A stretch of 64,000 nucleotides of DNA from an uncultured Muribaculaceae bacterium (GCA_910579185.1 CAJTTG010000003.1:1-64000); one strand, 5' to 3'. Numbered from the stretch's first letter, positions 33,516-42,450 are shown. Program-made: numbers and translations. The notes: generated by a model from the sequence alone, not told the origin.

Positions 33516-34550
33516 ATGATCATGAAAGAAGAATTGAACATCGACTGGGCGAAGCTGCCGTTTGGATATCTTCGCACGGACTATAATGTCAGAGCCACAT
33601 TTTGCGATGGCAAATGGAGCGACATCGAAGTGTCTGACTCTGAAACTATCAATATTCACATGGCTGCCACGGCGCTCCACTACGGTCAGGAGATCTTTGA
33701 AGGTCTGAAGGCTTTCCGTGGTGTCGACGGAAAGATTCGTGTTTTCCGGATGCGTGATAATGCGCGTCGTCTGCGTGAATCGGCCGAGGGTCTGAAGATG
33801 CAGCCTGTTCCCGAGGATCTTTTCTGCGAGATGGTGAAGAAAGTTGTGAAGCTCAACGAACGCTTCGTTCCGCCATACGGAAGCGGTGCTTCGCTCTACA
33901 TCCGTCCACTTGAGATCGGCATGACTGCCAGTGTAGGGGTGCGCACTTCCTCGGAATACCTGTTCATGATTCTTGTCAGCCCCGTTGGCCCTTATTTCAA
34001 GACGGGATTCGGTCTGACCAATATATGCATCATGCGTGAGTACGACCGTGTGGCTCCTAAGGGTACCGGACGTTGGAAAGTCGGTGGCAACTATGCTGCG
34101 AGCCTCGGTGCCGGCGAACATGCCCACGAGCTTGGCTACTCTGCGGTGTTGTATCTCGATCCGAAAGAAAAGAAATATCTCGACGAATGTGGCCCGGCCA
34201 ACTTCTTCGCTATAAAGGACGGAAAATATATCACTCCGGCATCCGAATCCATTCTCCCCTCGATTACCAATATGAGCCTCCAGCAGATCGCCAAGGACAT
34301 GGGTATTGAGGTCGAAGCTCGCCATATTCCTGTGGAAGAGCTTGCTGAGGTGCAGGAAGCTGCTGCCTGTGGCACGGCTGCGGTCGCTTCTCCTATCGGT
34401 GAGATCGACGACCTGGACAACGGCACAAAATACGTCATCGCTCGCGATGGAAAGCCGGGTCCCGTCACAACCAAGCTCTATAATGCTCTCCGCGCTATTC
34501 AGCTTGGTGAAGCTCCCGATATCCACGGATGGAACACGATTATCGAGTGA
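33516..34550 (+). CDS. ilvE: Branched-chain amino acid aminotransferase
   Basis: This 344-aa fold-type IV PLP enzyme interconverts leucine, isoleucine and valine with their 2-oxo acids. The N-terminal motif HMAATALHYGQEIFEGLKAFR is typical. The PLP lysine is Lys188 in GRWKVGGNYAASL. AGEHAHELGYSAVLYLD and the ATPASESILPSITNMSL-like region complete the active site. An internal ATG at 33522 is an alternative start. The gene is followed after 20 nt by an HD-domain gene. The 349-aa frame on the opposite strand is a shadow. Confidence 0.95.
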   Translation: MIMKEELNIDWAKLPFGYLRTDYNVRATFCDGKWSDIEVSDSETINIHMAATALHYGQEIFEGLKAFRGVDGKIRVFRMRDNARRLRESAEGLKMQPVPEDLFCEMVKKVVKLNERFVPPYGSGASLYIRPLEIGMTASVGVRTSSEYLFMILVSPVGPYFKTGFGLTNICIMREYDRVAPKGTGRWKVGGNYAASLGAGEHAHELGYSAVLYLDPKEKKYLDECGPANFFAIKDGKYITPASESILPSITNMSLQQIAKDMGIEVEARHIPVEELAEVQEAAACGTAAVASPIGEIDDLDNGTKYVIARDGKPGPVTTKLYNALRAIQLGEAPDIHGWNTIIE

Positions 34551-34570
34551 TCATAGCCCCATCCTCTCTT

Positions 34571-35113
34571 ATGGACTATCAGAAAATTATAGATAGATAT
34601 TATGCCGCAGGATCTCCCCTGCGGCATATTTATATGACCCATTGCCGTGCGGTGGCCGACGAAGCTCTTGCCATAGCCCATCGTCTCGGACTCCCGATTC
34701 CCGACCAACGGATTGAAGCCGCCGCTATGCTTCACGATATAGGTATCTGTGAAACCCATGCTCCGTCCATTGAATGTCGGGGCGCTCAGCCCTATATCGC
34801 TCATGGCCTGATAGGTCGTGAGATGCTTTTGAAAGAGGGGGTGGATCCTGAGATTGCCGATGTTGCCGCGCTCCACACCGGTTCGGGACTGACTGCCCGG
34901 GAGATCGCGGATCAGAAGTTGCCGCTGCCGGCAATCGACCTCTGTCCTGTCACTCTGCTACAGAAATTGATCTGCTATGCCGATAAGTTCTATTCCAAGT
35001 CCGGATCCATGCAGCGCAAATCAATCGAAAAGGTGCGTGCGCAGATGGCTGCTTTCGGCCCTGCCTCTCTTGCTCGGTTCGAAGCCCTTCACAGCCTCTT
35101 CTCTCCGGCCTGA
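34571..35113 (+). CDS. HD-domain phosphohydrolase-like protein (180 aa)
   Basis: The HD signature is complete: THCRAVADEAL gives the first His, AAMLHDIGI the His-Asp pair and AHGLIGREML the later His. The C-terminal AIDLCPVTLLQKLICYADKFYSK segment resembles the conserved Asp region of HD hydrolases. It is likely a metal-dependent phosphohydrolase of unknown substrate. I place the start at the ATG at 34571, after the aminotransferase stop; the ATG at 34529 would overlap that gene. Its stop codon directly abuts the stop of the convergent small gene at 35114. Confidence 0.8.
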   Translation: MDYQKIIDRYYAAGSPLRHIYMTHCRAVADEALAIAHRLGLPIPDQRIEAAAMLHDIGICETHAPSIECRGAQPYIAHGLIGREMLLKEGVDPEIADVAALHTGSGLTAREIADQKLPLPAIDLCPVTLLQKLICYADKFYSKSGSMQRKSIEKVRAQMAAFGPASLARFEALHSLFSPA

Positions 35114-35323
35114 TCAGTTGGTCTGCTCTTTGCTTTCCCTCTCTTGACGTTGGCGTTCTCTGCGCTTTAGCGACAGATGCAGGAGGAACACCACTATAAG
35201 CGTTGCGCCGATAATGCTGAAATAATAGAGATAATGTCCTGCAAAGAATTCTCCGCGGCCTATATAGGCCATCACTGCCAGATAGACGAGCAGAATCAGT
35301 GGAATGATTGTTGATCTTTTCAT
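35114..35323 (-). CDS. Small two-helix membrane protein, unknown function
   Basis: The 69-aa product has two predicted membrane helices (IIPLILLVYLAVMAYIG and YYFSIIGATLIVVFLLHLSL) and a highly charged C-terminal tail of Arg, Gln, Glu and Lys residues. I start it at the ATG at 35323; a longer frame to 35413 adds a polar stretch that overlaps the exonuclease gene upstream. No family was recognised. It is probably cotranscribed with the exonuclease gene 38 nt upstream. Confidence 0.65.
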   Translation of the reverse strand: MKRSTIIPLILLVYLAVMAYIGRGEFFAGHYLYYFSIIGATLIVVFLLHLSLKRRERQRQERESKEQTN

Positions 35324-35360
35324 GGTTGCGAATTGTGTATGTCGTTTTAAGAATAAGTCA

Positions 35361-35999
35361 TTATTGAGCCTCGGCAGTCTCATCCACGATGAATGGCGAT
35401 GACTCAGGGTCAAACTGTCCCGACGACAGGTAATGATATAGATTCAGACACGCCCAGGCGTCGAGCGACGCATAATGTTGCTGTGCCGGTGTCAGCTCTG
35501 CCGCCTCCCAGTTGGTCAGGCGTTGCCCTTTGGAGATCCGTTCGCCGAACACTATGCCGTTGATCTTGGTCAGGCTCGCATCTGTGATGCCGAACTCTCT
35601 GACATACTCCTGGAGCTCTATGAAGCCTGCCGGCTCGAATTCCTCTATCTTGTGGAGACCATGGAAATCATCTTTGACCGACAGTCCTATTTTGATGATC
35701 GATTCGTTGGACAGAAAATCGCGCAGAGGCTCCATGAACCCTATCTTGTTGATGCGGAACAGGAAGCAGCTGTCCTCCGTGGAGATCTGCACCAGAGCCA
35801 CTTTGAAGGCACAGCCTTTTCGGAAGGAGGGACGTGTCTCCGTGTCAAACCCTACCATTCTGCACCGTGAAAGATAGCGCAAGGCGGTGCGTGCGTCTGC
35901 CGCGGTTTCTATCAGATGGATATTGCCCTTAAATTCCGCTGCCGGCATTTTCGACAGTGTTTCCTTGGGGATCGAAAGCTTTATCGTTGTTTGATGCAT
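35361..35999 (-). CDS. 3'-5' exonuclease, RNase D-like
   Basis: The 212-aa protein has the DEDD exonuclease motifs: VGFDTETRPSF (Exo I), KIGLSVKDDFHGL with the second Asp (Exo II) and HYASLDAWACLNLYHYL (Exo III, with Tyr five residues before Asp). This is a single-domain DEDDy enzyme without the HRDC domains of full RNase D. It probably acts on RNA or single-stranded DNA ends. Confidence 0.88.
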   Translation of the reverse strand: MHQTTIKLSIPKETLSKMPAAEFKGNIHLIETAADARTALRYLSRCRMVGFDTETRPSFRKGCAFKVALVQISTEDSCFLFRINKIGFMEPLRDFLSNESIIKIGLSVKDDFHGLHKIEEFEPAGFIELQEYVREFGITDASLTKINGIVFGERISKGQRLTNWEAAELTPAQQHYASLDAWACLNLYHYLSSGQFDPESSPFIVDETAEAQ

Positions 36000-36069
36000 A
36001 GCTTGGTGTGGAGGGGAGGGCTTAGAGTTTGTTTGCTTTTGACATGTTGGTATTTGAACTGGAGTTACT

Positions 36070-36711
36070 TTAGAGTTCTATCACCGGTATCTCGATGAAC
36101 GCTGCCTCGGGAAATTGACGGCCTATATAGCGTTTGACAAATCCTCGGGTATCTTCCGAGATCACGGGATCTTTGTCGTAGTAGGAGTTGTATATCAGGC
36201 TGTGGAGCTTCAGTCCGCGCGATTTGATAGCCTCAAGCGACAGTATGGTGTGGTTGATCGAACCCAGACGGCTGTTGGTCACCAGTGCGACCGGAAGCTC
36301 TCGGCTTGCAGCATAGTCTATCGCGAAAAAGGTGTCGGTGATCGGCACCATAAGGCCACCGGCACCCTCTATCAGCACTATGTCGTGGCTCTTGGCCAGG
36401 GATGCCGTGGCGCGGTCTATTTCTCCGAGATCTATCTCGCGATGGTCAAGCGCGGCGGCAAGTTGTGCCGATGCCGGATAGCTGAAGATAACGGGAGCCG
36501 TGGTGTGGTCTATATCCTCGGGAAGCTGACCCACTCCCATTATGCTGCGGTGGATATCAATGTCCTCAGAGTAGTCTTCGCAACCCGTCTGGATAAATTT
36601 CTGTGTGATCACCCTTTTCCCCTCCGAGGCAAGCTGCCGCGCAAGGTAGCCGGTAGCATAGCTTTTGCCGGCATCGGTGTCTATTCCTGTGACAAATATG
36701 ATTTCTGCCAT
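36070..36711 (-). CDS. bioD: Dethiobiotin synthetase
   Basis: BioD makes dethiobiotin from 7,8-diaminopelargonate, CO2 and ATP. The 213-aa product starts AEIIFVTGIDTDAGKSY with the P-loop at GIDTDAGKS. VLIEGAGGLMVP is the conserved catalytic region, and LPVALVTNSRLGSINHTILSLEAI binds nucleotide. The ATG at 36711 was chosen because it starts the conserved strand; the ATG at 36747 would overlap lgt. No other biotin genes are in the window. Confidence 0.92.
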   Translation of the reverse strand: MAEIIFVTGIDTDAGKSYATGYLARQLASEGKRVITQKFIQTGCEDYSEDIDIHRSIMGVGQLPEDIDHTTAPVIFSYPASAQLAAALDHREIDLGEIDRATASLAKSHDIVLIEGAGGLMVPITDTFFAIDYAASRELPVALVTNSRLGSINHTILSLEAIKSRGLKLHSLIYNSYYDKDPVISEDTRGFVKRYIGRQFPEAAFIEIPVIEL

Positions 36712-36715
36712 TGTG

Positions 36716-37576
36716 TTAGCGTTTTTTTGCCGGTTTCTCATCGGCATAGCGGTTGGGGAATGTCAGGTGTTGGCGTGGACGCATCAGGGCGCGGACTATC
36801 AGGACAACTCCGGCAAGCACGAACGGGATGCTCAGACACTGACCCATGTTCAGTATCATGTCGTCTTCAAACGCCTCCTGATTATTCTTGATAAATTCGA
36901 TGAAAAATCTCGAGAGGAACACTCCCACAAGGAACACTCCGAAAATCAGTCCCGGTCGTTCCTCACTGTTGCGTTTCCAGTACATCCACATCAGCAGGCC
37001 GAAAAGAGCGAAATAACACAACGCTTCATAGATCTGCGTCGGATGACAAGCTACCTCGGGATATAGCGCACGCCATTCCGCTGAATTGACAAACATCATG
37101 CCCCAGGGCAGATCGGTCGGGCCTCCGAAAATCTCGCTGTTGAACAGATTGCCAAGACGGATCAGGCCGCCCACAAGGGCTATAGGGATCACCAGACGGT
37201 CAAATGTCCACATCGGACTGCGCTTCGACGTGAACAGCGAGAATAGCAGCACGGCGATGATCACTCCGATCGCGCCGCCATGGCTGGCAAGACCACCCTC
37301 CCATACACGGATTATCTTCTCCGGATGAGCGCTGTAGAAGTCCCATTCATAAAAGAAACAGTGACCAAGGCGTGCCCCGATGATTGTGCCGCCCATAACC
37401 CACACCAGCAGCAGGCCGAGCCATTTCTCGGGCGCGCCTTCGTGGCGGAACATGCGTCCAACAATCTCGTAACCCATCAGAAATCCGATTGCAAACATCA
37501 GGCCATACCATCTGATAGTCACCGGGCTACTGATCAGATCGGGATTCATATCCCATATTATCGAACTAATTGTCAT
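36716..37576 (-). CDS. lgt: Prolipoprotein diacylglyceryl transferase
   Basis: Lgt attaches diacylglycerol to the lipobox cysteine in the inner membrane. The 286-aa protein has about seven membrane segments and the signatures GARLGHCFFYEW, GGLASHGGAIGVI (with the conserved His) and GGLIRLGNLFNSEIFG. TDLPWGMMF follows. The bioD ATG lies 5 nt after the stop. A candidate -7 box TAAATTTG is at 37609-37602. Confidence 0.95.
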   Translation of the reverse strand: MTISSIIWDMNPDLISSPVTIRWYGLMFAIGFLMGYEIVGRMFRHEGAPEKWLGLLLVWVMGGTIIGARLGHCFFYEWDFYSAHPEKIIRVWEGGLASHGGAIGVIIAVLLFSLFTSKRSPMWTFDRLVIPIALVGGLIRLGNLFNSEIFGGPTDLPWGMMFVNSAEWRALYPEVACHPTQIYEALCYFALFGLLMWMYWKRNSEERPGLIFGVFLVGVFLSRFFIEFIKNNQEAFEDDMILNMGQCLSIPFVLAGVVLIVRALMRPRQHLTFPNRYADEKPAKKR

Positions 37577-37835
37577 CTCCTATTTATTATCTAAGTGTCC
37601 GCAAATTTACGCATTTCTTTTCAGAGTATGTTTATTTTGACACAAGTTAATAATTGAACCGCTCTCTCTCACTCTCCCACACTCCCACTCTCTCACTCTC
37701 TTACTCTCCCAACAGTTGTGTCTAAAAAGGCGCACATTATTGTTGTTATTTTTCGACTTGATGAATAAATATATTGAAAAATTTGTGAATCAGCGTTTTA
37801 TTTTCTAAATTGTAGCCGGATCAATATTCAGTACC
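37577..37835. other. Divergent intergenic region with a C/T tract
   Basis: A TAnnTTTG-type box for lgt is at 37602-37609 (minus). A C/T-rich tract of module A type occupies about 37662-37712, C/T on the plus strand like all other copies. The remaining AT-rich 120 nt before the lipoprotein gene show no clear promoter. Confidence 0.55.
37662..37712. repeat. C/T-rich tandem tract (module A)
   Basis: Imperfect tandem units of the CTCTCACTCTCCCACT type fill this segment. It resembles the tract of the mosaic repeat at 221-262 and 2881-2940, but no B, C or D module is attached. Confidence 0.7.
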
Positions 37836-38612
37836 ATGAAAAAACTTATTAAAATACCGCTTGCACTTATCGTGGCTATAATGTTGTTCGGTTGCGAAAC
37901 AGAGGAGGCCATTAGTCAAAATGACCAAAAAATAAATCTTTCCGATAATGATAAGGAGCAGTTGCCGGAAGTGTTGCGCCCTGTGCTTACAGCTGGAAAG
38001 CGTTGGATCAGTGATTCCTATTTCCAGTATGAAAAGGGTGTAAAGAAAACGAATGTTGTTTGCGGAGATACTGTTGTTGATGGCATTGCGGCCATGAAGA
38101 CCGAAACATATCTGGATGGGATATATGTTGGCGAAGGAATGGCAATGCGAGAAGAAAATGGCTGTGTATATAAATTTTGGCCGGACAAGGAGTCCAAAGA
38201 ATATTATGGTTGGGCGATGGCCTTCGACATGAATATGAGTGATAAAAGCACTTTCGGCCCTGAATATAATTTGGTGACAACCATCAGCCGTGGCACTATC
38301 ACACTAATGGGTAAGAATCGTCGTGCGGTGAAAGTTTTTTACCCATATCATCGTACATTCGAATACCAATATGACTACTGGGTAGAGGGCATTGGGCCAT
38401 TGTTGGGTGGTACTCCGGACTATTATTACTATTACCAAGTAAACGATGTTTTGCCAACCGGATTATATGGACCATTGTATGAACGTTTGCTTGAGTGTTA
38501 CGATGGCGAAGATATGATCTATGACTATCGCGAATTCAAAGGTGATCAGGTTGATCTTGATGAGTTCGGTCGATTGTTGGATAACGCCTACATTGAGCAA
38601 AAGGTCTTTTAA
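37836..38612 (+). CDS. Predicted lipoprotein of unknown function (258 aa)
   Basis: A lipoprotein signal peptide ends at Cys20 (LFGC), followed by ETEE, compatible with export to the outer membrane. The remainder contains many Tyr and acidic residues and resembles the small secreted lipoproteins common in Bacteroidales, for example WISDSYFQYEKGVKK and YYGWAMAFDMNMSD. No named domain was recognised. It stands alone, convergent with the antiporter gene, and a hairpin at 38656-38688 lies downstream. Confidence 0.75.
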   Translation: MKKLIKIPLALIVAIMLFGCETEEAISQNDQKINLSDNDKEQLPEVLRPVLTAGKRWISDSYFQYEKGVKKTNVVCGDTVVDGIAAMKTETYLDGIYVGEGMAMREENGCVYKFWPDKESKEYYGWAMAFDMNMSDKSTFGPEYNLVTTISRGTITLMGKNRRAVKVFYPYHRTFEYQYDYWVEGIGPLLGGTPDYYYYYQVNDVLPTGLYGPLYERLLECYDGEDMIYDYREFKGDQVDLDEFGRLLDNAYIEQKVF

Positions 38613-38655
38613 ATAAAGTTTTTTTAAGTAGATGATGTTGTAAAATTTCATATTC

Positions 38656-38688
38656 GGAGACCGCAGCTTGCCAGGGCTTGCGGTCTCC
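38656..38688. terminator. Hairpin between convergent genes, probable terminator
   Basis: A perfect 10-bp stem GGAGACCGCA / TGCGGTCTCC (38656-38665 and 38679-38688) encloses a 13-nt loop. It lies between the lipoprotein gene (+) and the NhaC gene (-). No long T-run follows on either side; a C/T tract begins right after it. Confidence 0.5.
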
Positions 38689-38740
38689 CCCTCTCTCACT
38701 CTCCCACTCTCCCACTCTATCCCCTAAACTCCAACCTCTA
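38686..38740. repeat. C/T-rich tandem tract (module A) running into the antiporter stop codon
   Basis: Repeated CTCCCACT-like units end in CTATCCCCTAAACTCCAACC, so the NhaC TAG stop and its last four residues (EVGV) come from the tract, as for several polysaccharide genes. Confidence 0.7.
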
Positions 38741-40184
38741 TCCTCTTTCCGGAATAAACTCTCCATCCTGCCCAACTCATCGCTATCGTCATCAAAGGGC
38801 TCAGAATATTGAAAAGACAAAACGGCAGATAGGTCAAGGTTGCAACTCCTAAAACTGTCGATTGTGTCACGCCACACGAGTTCCAAGGGATAAGAACCGA
38901 TGTCACCGAGATTGAATCCTCCAAGGTGCGGCTTAGCAGCTGTGGCTTCAGGCCGCGACGCCGGTAGGTGTTTTTGAACACGTTGCCGCCAACTATGATC
39001 GACAGGTACTGGTCTCCGGTGCAGGAATTCAGGAACAGTCCGCTTGCTGCCGTAGCTCCGACAACGCTTCTGTGGTGACTCAGACGCGAGGTGATTGTAT
39101 GGGTGATCCGGCCGAGCATCCCCGTGGCTATCATAGCTCCCCCGAATAGCATTGCCGACAACACGAGCCACACCGTCGGCAGCATTCCTTCGATTCCGCC
39201 TGTGCTTATCAATGGATTAAGCATCGCGTTCCCCGTGTCGGGCGATGTTTCGGTCGCCAGCACCTTTATTGCCATGATCGCATTGTCGCCAAGGCTTTGG
39301 CTGTTTCCGGTCAGTTCGGATGCTATTTCGGGCTGGAACACCCATATTCCGGCAAGTCCGGCCAGCGATCCTATGGCGAGGGTTAATGTCGTGCCTATCC
39401 GGAGTGTGATCAGCAGCAGTGTGAGTGCCGGGATCAGAAGCGTCCACGGTGTGATGTTGAATGTCCTGTTCAGCGCCTCCACCATATCCTGTGACTGGCC
39501 GGCCTCGATCGGATCAATGGCGAATCCAACTGAAAGATACACTGTCAGGGCTATCAGCATCGCCGGCGCGGAAGTGAGCATCAGGAACCGTATGTGGCGT
39601 ATCAACGGTACGCCGCATGTCGAGGCGGCAAGAACGGTGGTGTCGCTCAATGGCGATACTTTATCGCCGAAATATGCCCCGGAGATTATCGCTCCGGCTA
39701 CCCAGCCTGCGCTGTAACCCATCACGGAGCCTACACCCATTAGTGCCACTCCGATTGTGGCTATCGTGGTCCATGAACTCCCCGTGACCACTGACACTGC
39801 CGCGCAGGTGGCGCAGCTCACGAAAAGGAATGTCCGGCTGTCGAGCATTTCCAGGCCATAATCAATGAGCGTCGGTACTACGCCGCTGAGCATCCAGGTT
39901 GCAGATAGTGTGCCTATGAAGATCAGTATCGGAACGGCTGGCAATATCTGTCGTGCGCTCTTCAGCATCCCGGGAAGATAACACCGGCGGCGGTTGGTGA
40001 AGAGAAGGCCAAGAGTGAGGCATACTATGGCTGCACCGCCTAAGATGTAGTAGCTGTAGTCCTGCACGGAGTCGGCTCCATGGATGGCGATTATTGTTAT
40101 CAAGGTAGCCAGAAGAATGGCCAGTGGCGTAAGCGATAAAGGTAGCGACGGCTGGGTCGCACGTTTGATTCTTAAAAATTTCAA
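38724..40184 (-). CDS. Na+/H+ antiporter of the NhaC family
   Basis: The 486-aa inner-membrane protein has about 11-12 helices. Conserved motifs include VTGSSWTTIATIGVALMGVG and AGAIISGAYFGDKVSPLSDTTVLAAS, which carries the charged residues used in ion exchange. LNSCTGDQYLSIIVGGNVF also fits NhaC. It should exchange Na+ for H+ or a related substrate pair. The extreme C-terminus is encoded by a C/T repeat tract. A candidate -7 box TATCTTTG lies at 40233-40226 on the minus strand. Confidence 0.9.
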   Translation of the reverse strand: MKFLRIKRATQPSLPLSLTPLAILLATLITIIAIHGADSVQDYSYYILGGAAIVCLTLGLLFTNRRRCYLPGMLKSARQILPAVPILIFIGTLSATWMLSGVVPTLIDYGLEMLDSRTFLFVSCATCAAVSVVTGSSWTTIATIGVALMGVGSVMGYSAGWVAGAIISGAYFGDKVSPLSDTTVLAASTCGVPLIRHIRFLMLTSAPAMLIALTVYLSVGFAIDPIEAGQSQDMVEALNRTFNITPWTLLIPALTLLLITLRIGTTLTLAIGSLAGLAGIWVFQPEIASELTGNSQSLGDNAIMAIKVLATETSPDTGNAMLNPLISTGGIEGMLPTVWLVLSAMLFGGAMIATGMLGRITHTITSRLSHHRSVVGATAASGLFLNSCTGDQYLSIIVGGNVFKNTYRRRGLKPQLLSRTLEDSISVTSVLIPWNSCGVTQSTVLGVATLTYLPFCLFNILSPLMTIAMSWAGWRVYSGKRIEVGV

Positions 40185-40225
40185 GGTTCAGTTAAATGAA
40201 AATATTGTGAATAAAAATCCAACTG

Positions 40226-40233
40226 CAAAGATA
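40226..40233 (-). promoter_or_regulatory. Candidate -7 box for the NhaC gene
   Basis: TATCTTTG on the minus strand fits TAnnTTTG about 42 nt before the ATG. No TTG was found at the usual distance. Confidence 0.4.
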
Positions 40234-40325
40234 GTGAATATTTATTTAATTTCATGCCCTGTTATATAATTCGGCCATCTTTTTTGATTTTTTTGGATTC
40301 ATTATCTCCCCGGGCTTCTATCCTC

Positions 40326-40724
40326 TCACCAATCTTTTCCGACATCGAAACTCGGACAGGCTTTGGCCGCGAACTCGTTGTGCCCATGCAGTGTCGCTCC
40401 GGGGTATCGCCCTTGAAGTTCGGCTACTAATCGTCGCAGAGCAGTGCGTTGTTGTGGGGTTCGTGTGTCTTTCGGCTTCATCTTTGCGTCGCAGCCTCCA
40501 ACATAGCACACTCCGATCGAATCCCTGTTGTGTCCGCGGCAATGTGCGCCTATGTTTGCCTCTGGGCGTCCGGCGTTCACACTGCCGTCAAGCCCTATGA
40601 GGTAGTGGTACCCGATTCCGTTGTAACCCTGCTGGCGGTGCCAGCCGTCGATCTCTCTGACGCTCACCTCACGGCCCTCTGGAGTTGCCGAGCAGTGAAT
40701 GATGATTTTGTTGATTTTTCTCAT
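40326..40724 (-). CDS. N-acetylmuramoyl-L-alanine amidase (T7-lysozyme/PGRP-like, 132 aa)
   Basis: This small Amidase_2-fold enzyme has KIIIHCSATPEG (first zinc His), GWHRQQGYNGIGYHYLI (with conserved Tyr/His), GAHCRGHNRDSIGVCYVGG and HNEFAAKACPSFDV (last zinc Cys). It has no signal peptide, so it resembles phage endolysin-type copies that are common as single genes in Bacteroidales. I start at the ATG at 40724, right before the conserved strand; 40742 is an alternative. No other phage genes are nearby. Confidence 0.88.
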   Translation of the reverse strand: MRKINKIIIHCSATPEGREVSVREIDGWHRQQGYNGIGYHYLIGLDGSVNAGRPEANIGAHCRGHNRDSIGVCYVGGCDAKMKPKDTRTPQQRTALRRLVAELQGRYPGATLHGHNEFAAKACPSFDVGKDW

Positions 40725-40820
40725 GGCGTTTGTGTTTTTCATGTTTGCGATTGATGCTGCAAAGTTACGCCATGATTTTGCCCTTTGCGTGCTTTTCTGC
40801 GCTTTTGGGCCGAAAAAAAA

Positions 40821-41807
40821 TCAGTGGAGCGGAAAACGCGAGGTGGTCAGGACCTTGAATGTGGAGTCTGCCGTCGCTTCAACAAGCAGTGCGGATGCAC
40901 CGGGGATGCTTTCGATCATCTTCATCGCTTTTTCCGAGGGCATAGCCATGCAGGCCGTGGCAAGTGCGTCAGCCGTCATGCACTCATCGGCTATCACTGT
41001 CGCGCTCAAGGTCTTGGTCTGTGCCGGATGGCCGGTTGCCGGATCAATGGTGTGCCATGTGCGGCCGGCCTTGGTCTCGTGATAGTTGCGGTAGTTGCCC
41101 GAGGTCGCTATTCCGCAGTCGGTGACCTCGATGACGGTCAGTGCCTGATGCGTCGGCTGTCCGTTGTTGGCTATCGGGGCATCGATCTGGATATGCCATG
41201 CTTCCCCTTTTGGATTTTTTCCGTGGAGTGCTATCTCGCCGCCTACCTCGATCATGTAGTCGTCAACACCATTGCGGCGGAACATCTCGCCGATCAGATC
41301 GCAGCCGTAACCCTTGGTGATGGCCGAGAAGTTGAATTCTGTTTCCGGTGAGCATTTGATCAATTCTGTCCCCTCAAGTCGGCAGCGGTTGATGCCGGTC
41401 AGCATCAGTGCGCTGTCTATCATCTCTTGTGTGGGCGGCTCGCTCGAGTTGTTGTAGCCGAACCCCCAGAGATTCACGAGTGGCGCAACTGTCGGATCAA
41501 AAGCCCCGTTACTCCAATGGTTGACAGTCTGCGAGGCAAGGAAAATCCGGCGCAGTAGCGTATCGGTCTGTGTCGATTCTCCACGGTTGATCTTGGAAAT
41601 CAGCGATTCGGGATCGAAAGGCGATAATGACTGCTCCACAGTTTTGAATGTCGCTAATATCGAATCCGAGAGATCTGTGTCGGATGTGTAGGTGATGTTA
41701 TAGCCTGTAGCCCAGATAGATCCTGAACATCGGCGCACTTCCTGCCGGTTGCCGCAGCCGGTTGCCGCTATCAGGATTATCGCTATGAAAAAATATAATC
41801 TCGACAT
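40821..41807 (-). CDS. apbE: FAD:protein FMN transferase (ApbE), lipoprotein
   Basis: ApbE attaches FMN to threonines of exported proteins such as NqrB, NqrC and RnfG. The 328-aa protein has a lipobox at Cys18 (AATGC). It continues with ATGYNITYTS, FDPESLISKINRGES, NHWSNGAFDPTVAPLVNLWGFG, the FSAITKGYGCDLIGEMF segment, then YMIEVGGEIALHGKNPKG and TWHTIDPATGHPA. These are the FAD- and metal-binding motifs of the family. It is encoded alone, divergent from the DJ-1-like gene. Confidence 0.93.
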   Translation of the reverse strand: MSRLYFFIAIILIAATGCGNRQEVRRCSGSIWATGYNITYTSDTDLSDSILATFKTVEQSLSPFDPESLISKINRGESTQTDTLLRRIFLASQTVNHWSNGAFDPTVAPLVNLWGFGYNNSSEPPTQEMIDSALMLTGINRCRLEGTELIKCSPETEFNFSAITKGYGCDLIGEMFRRNGVDDYMIEVGGEIALHGKNPKGEAWHIQIDAPIANNGQPTHQALTVIEVTDCGIATSGNYRNYHETKAGRTWHTIDPATGHPAQTKTLSATVIADECMTADALATACMAMPSEKAMKMIESIPGASALLVEATADSTFKVLTTSRFPLH

Positions 41808-41828
41808 GTTGTACTAACTTATGTAGGG

Positions 41829-41867
41829 CAAAAGTAGTTATTATCTCAGTGAATATCCCTATCTTTG
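41829..41867. promoter_or_regulatory. Divergent -7 boxes between apbE and the DJ-1/PfpI gene
   Basis: TACTTTTG on the minus strand (41836-41829) and TATCTTTG on the plus strand (41860-41867) both fit TAnnTTTG and point away from each other. Upstream TTG elements are not obvious. Confidence 0.45.
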
Positions 41868-41889
41868 GCAAAAAATAAATTAATCCGAT

Positions 41890-42450
41890 ATGAAACCTGT
41901 TTATATTTTTCTGGCCGACGGCTTTGAGGAAGTCGAGGCTCTCGCAACTCTCGATGTGCTCCGCCGCGGTGGTGTCAACGCGCTGACTGTCTCTATAATG
42001 CCTTCTCTCGACGTGACCGGCTCTCATGGCGTGACGGTCAAGGCCGATAAGATGATTTCTGATATCAGCATGGCCGACGATCCTGAATTCCTCGTCCTTC
42101 CCGGCGGCATGCCCGGTGCTTCCAATCTGGCTGCATGCAAGCCGTTGTGCGACATGCTCGTGGCTCAGAACGCACGCGGTGGAAAAATCGCTGCCATCTG
42201 CGCCTCTCCTGCTCTTGTGTTCAATCCGCTTGGACTGCTCAAAGGGCATAAGGCTACATGCTATCCCGGAATGGAGCCGATCGGGCTTACGGAAACCGAG
42301 ATGACCGGTGAGCCGGTCGTTGTGTCCGGCAATGTGATAACCGGTAAAGGGCCTGCTTGCACTTTCGCTTTCGGTCTCGCTATCCTGACCGCTGTCAAGG
42401 ATGCCGCGACTGCCGGACAGGTGGCTGCCGGTATGCTTCTGCAGCAGTAA
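41890..42450 (+). CDS. DJ-1/PfpI family protein
   Basis: The 186-aa protein follows the DJ-1/YajL pattern. KPVYIFLADGFEEVEALATLDVLRRGG contains the conserved Glu near the nucleophile. LVLPGGMPGASNLA and KIAAICASPALVF follow, with the nucleophilic Cys104 in the elbow. The length fits single-domain family members, which act as chaperones, glyoxalases or deglycases; the exact activity is not settled. topA lies 94 nt downstream with its own -7 box. Confidence 0.88.
   Translation: MKPVYIFLADGFEEVEALATLDVLRRGGVNALTVSIMPSLDVTGSHGVTVKADKMISDISMADDPEFLVLPGGMPGASNLAACKPLCDMLVAQNARGGKIAAICASPALVFNPLGLLKGHKATCYPGMEPIGLTETEMTGEPVVVSGNVITGKGPACTFAFGLAILTAVKDAATAGQVAAGMLLQQ

Noticed and set aside
33477..34526. 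Long open frame (349 codons) on the minus strand opposite the aminotransferase gene
   Set aside because: It is the exact antisense of a clear ilvE gene and its translation resembles no family; codon bias of ilvE keeps the opposite frame open.
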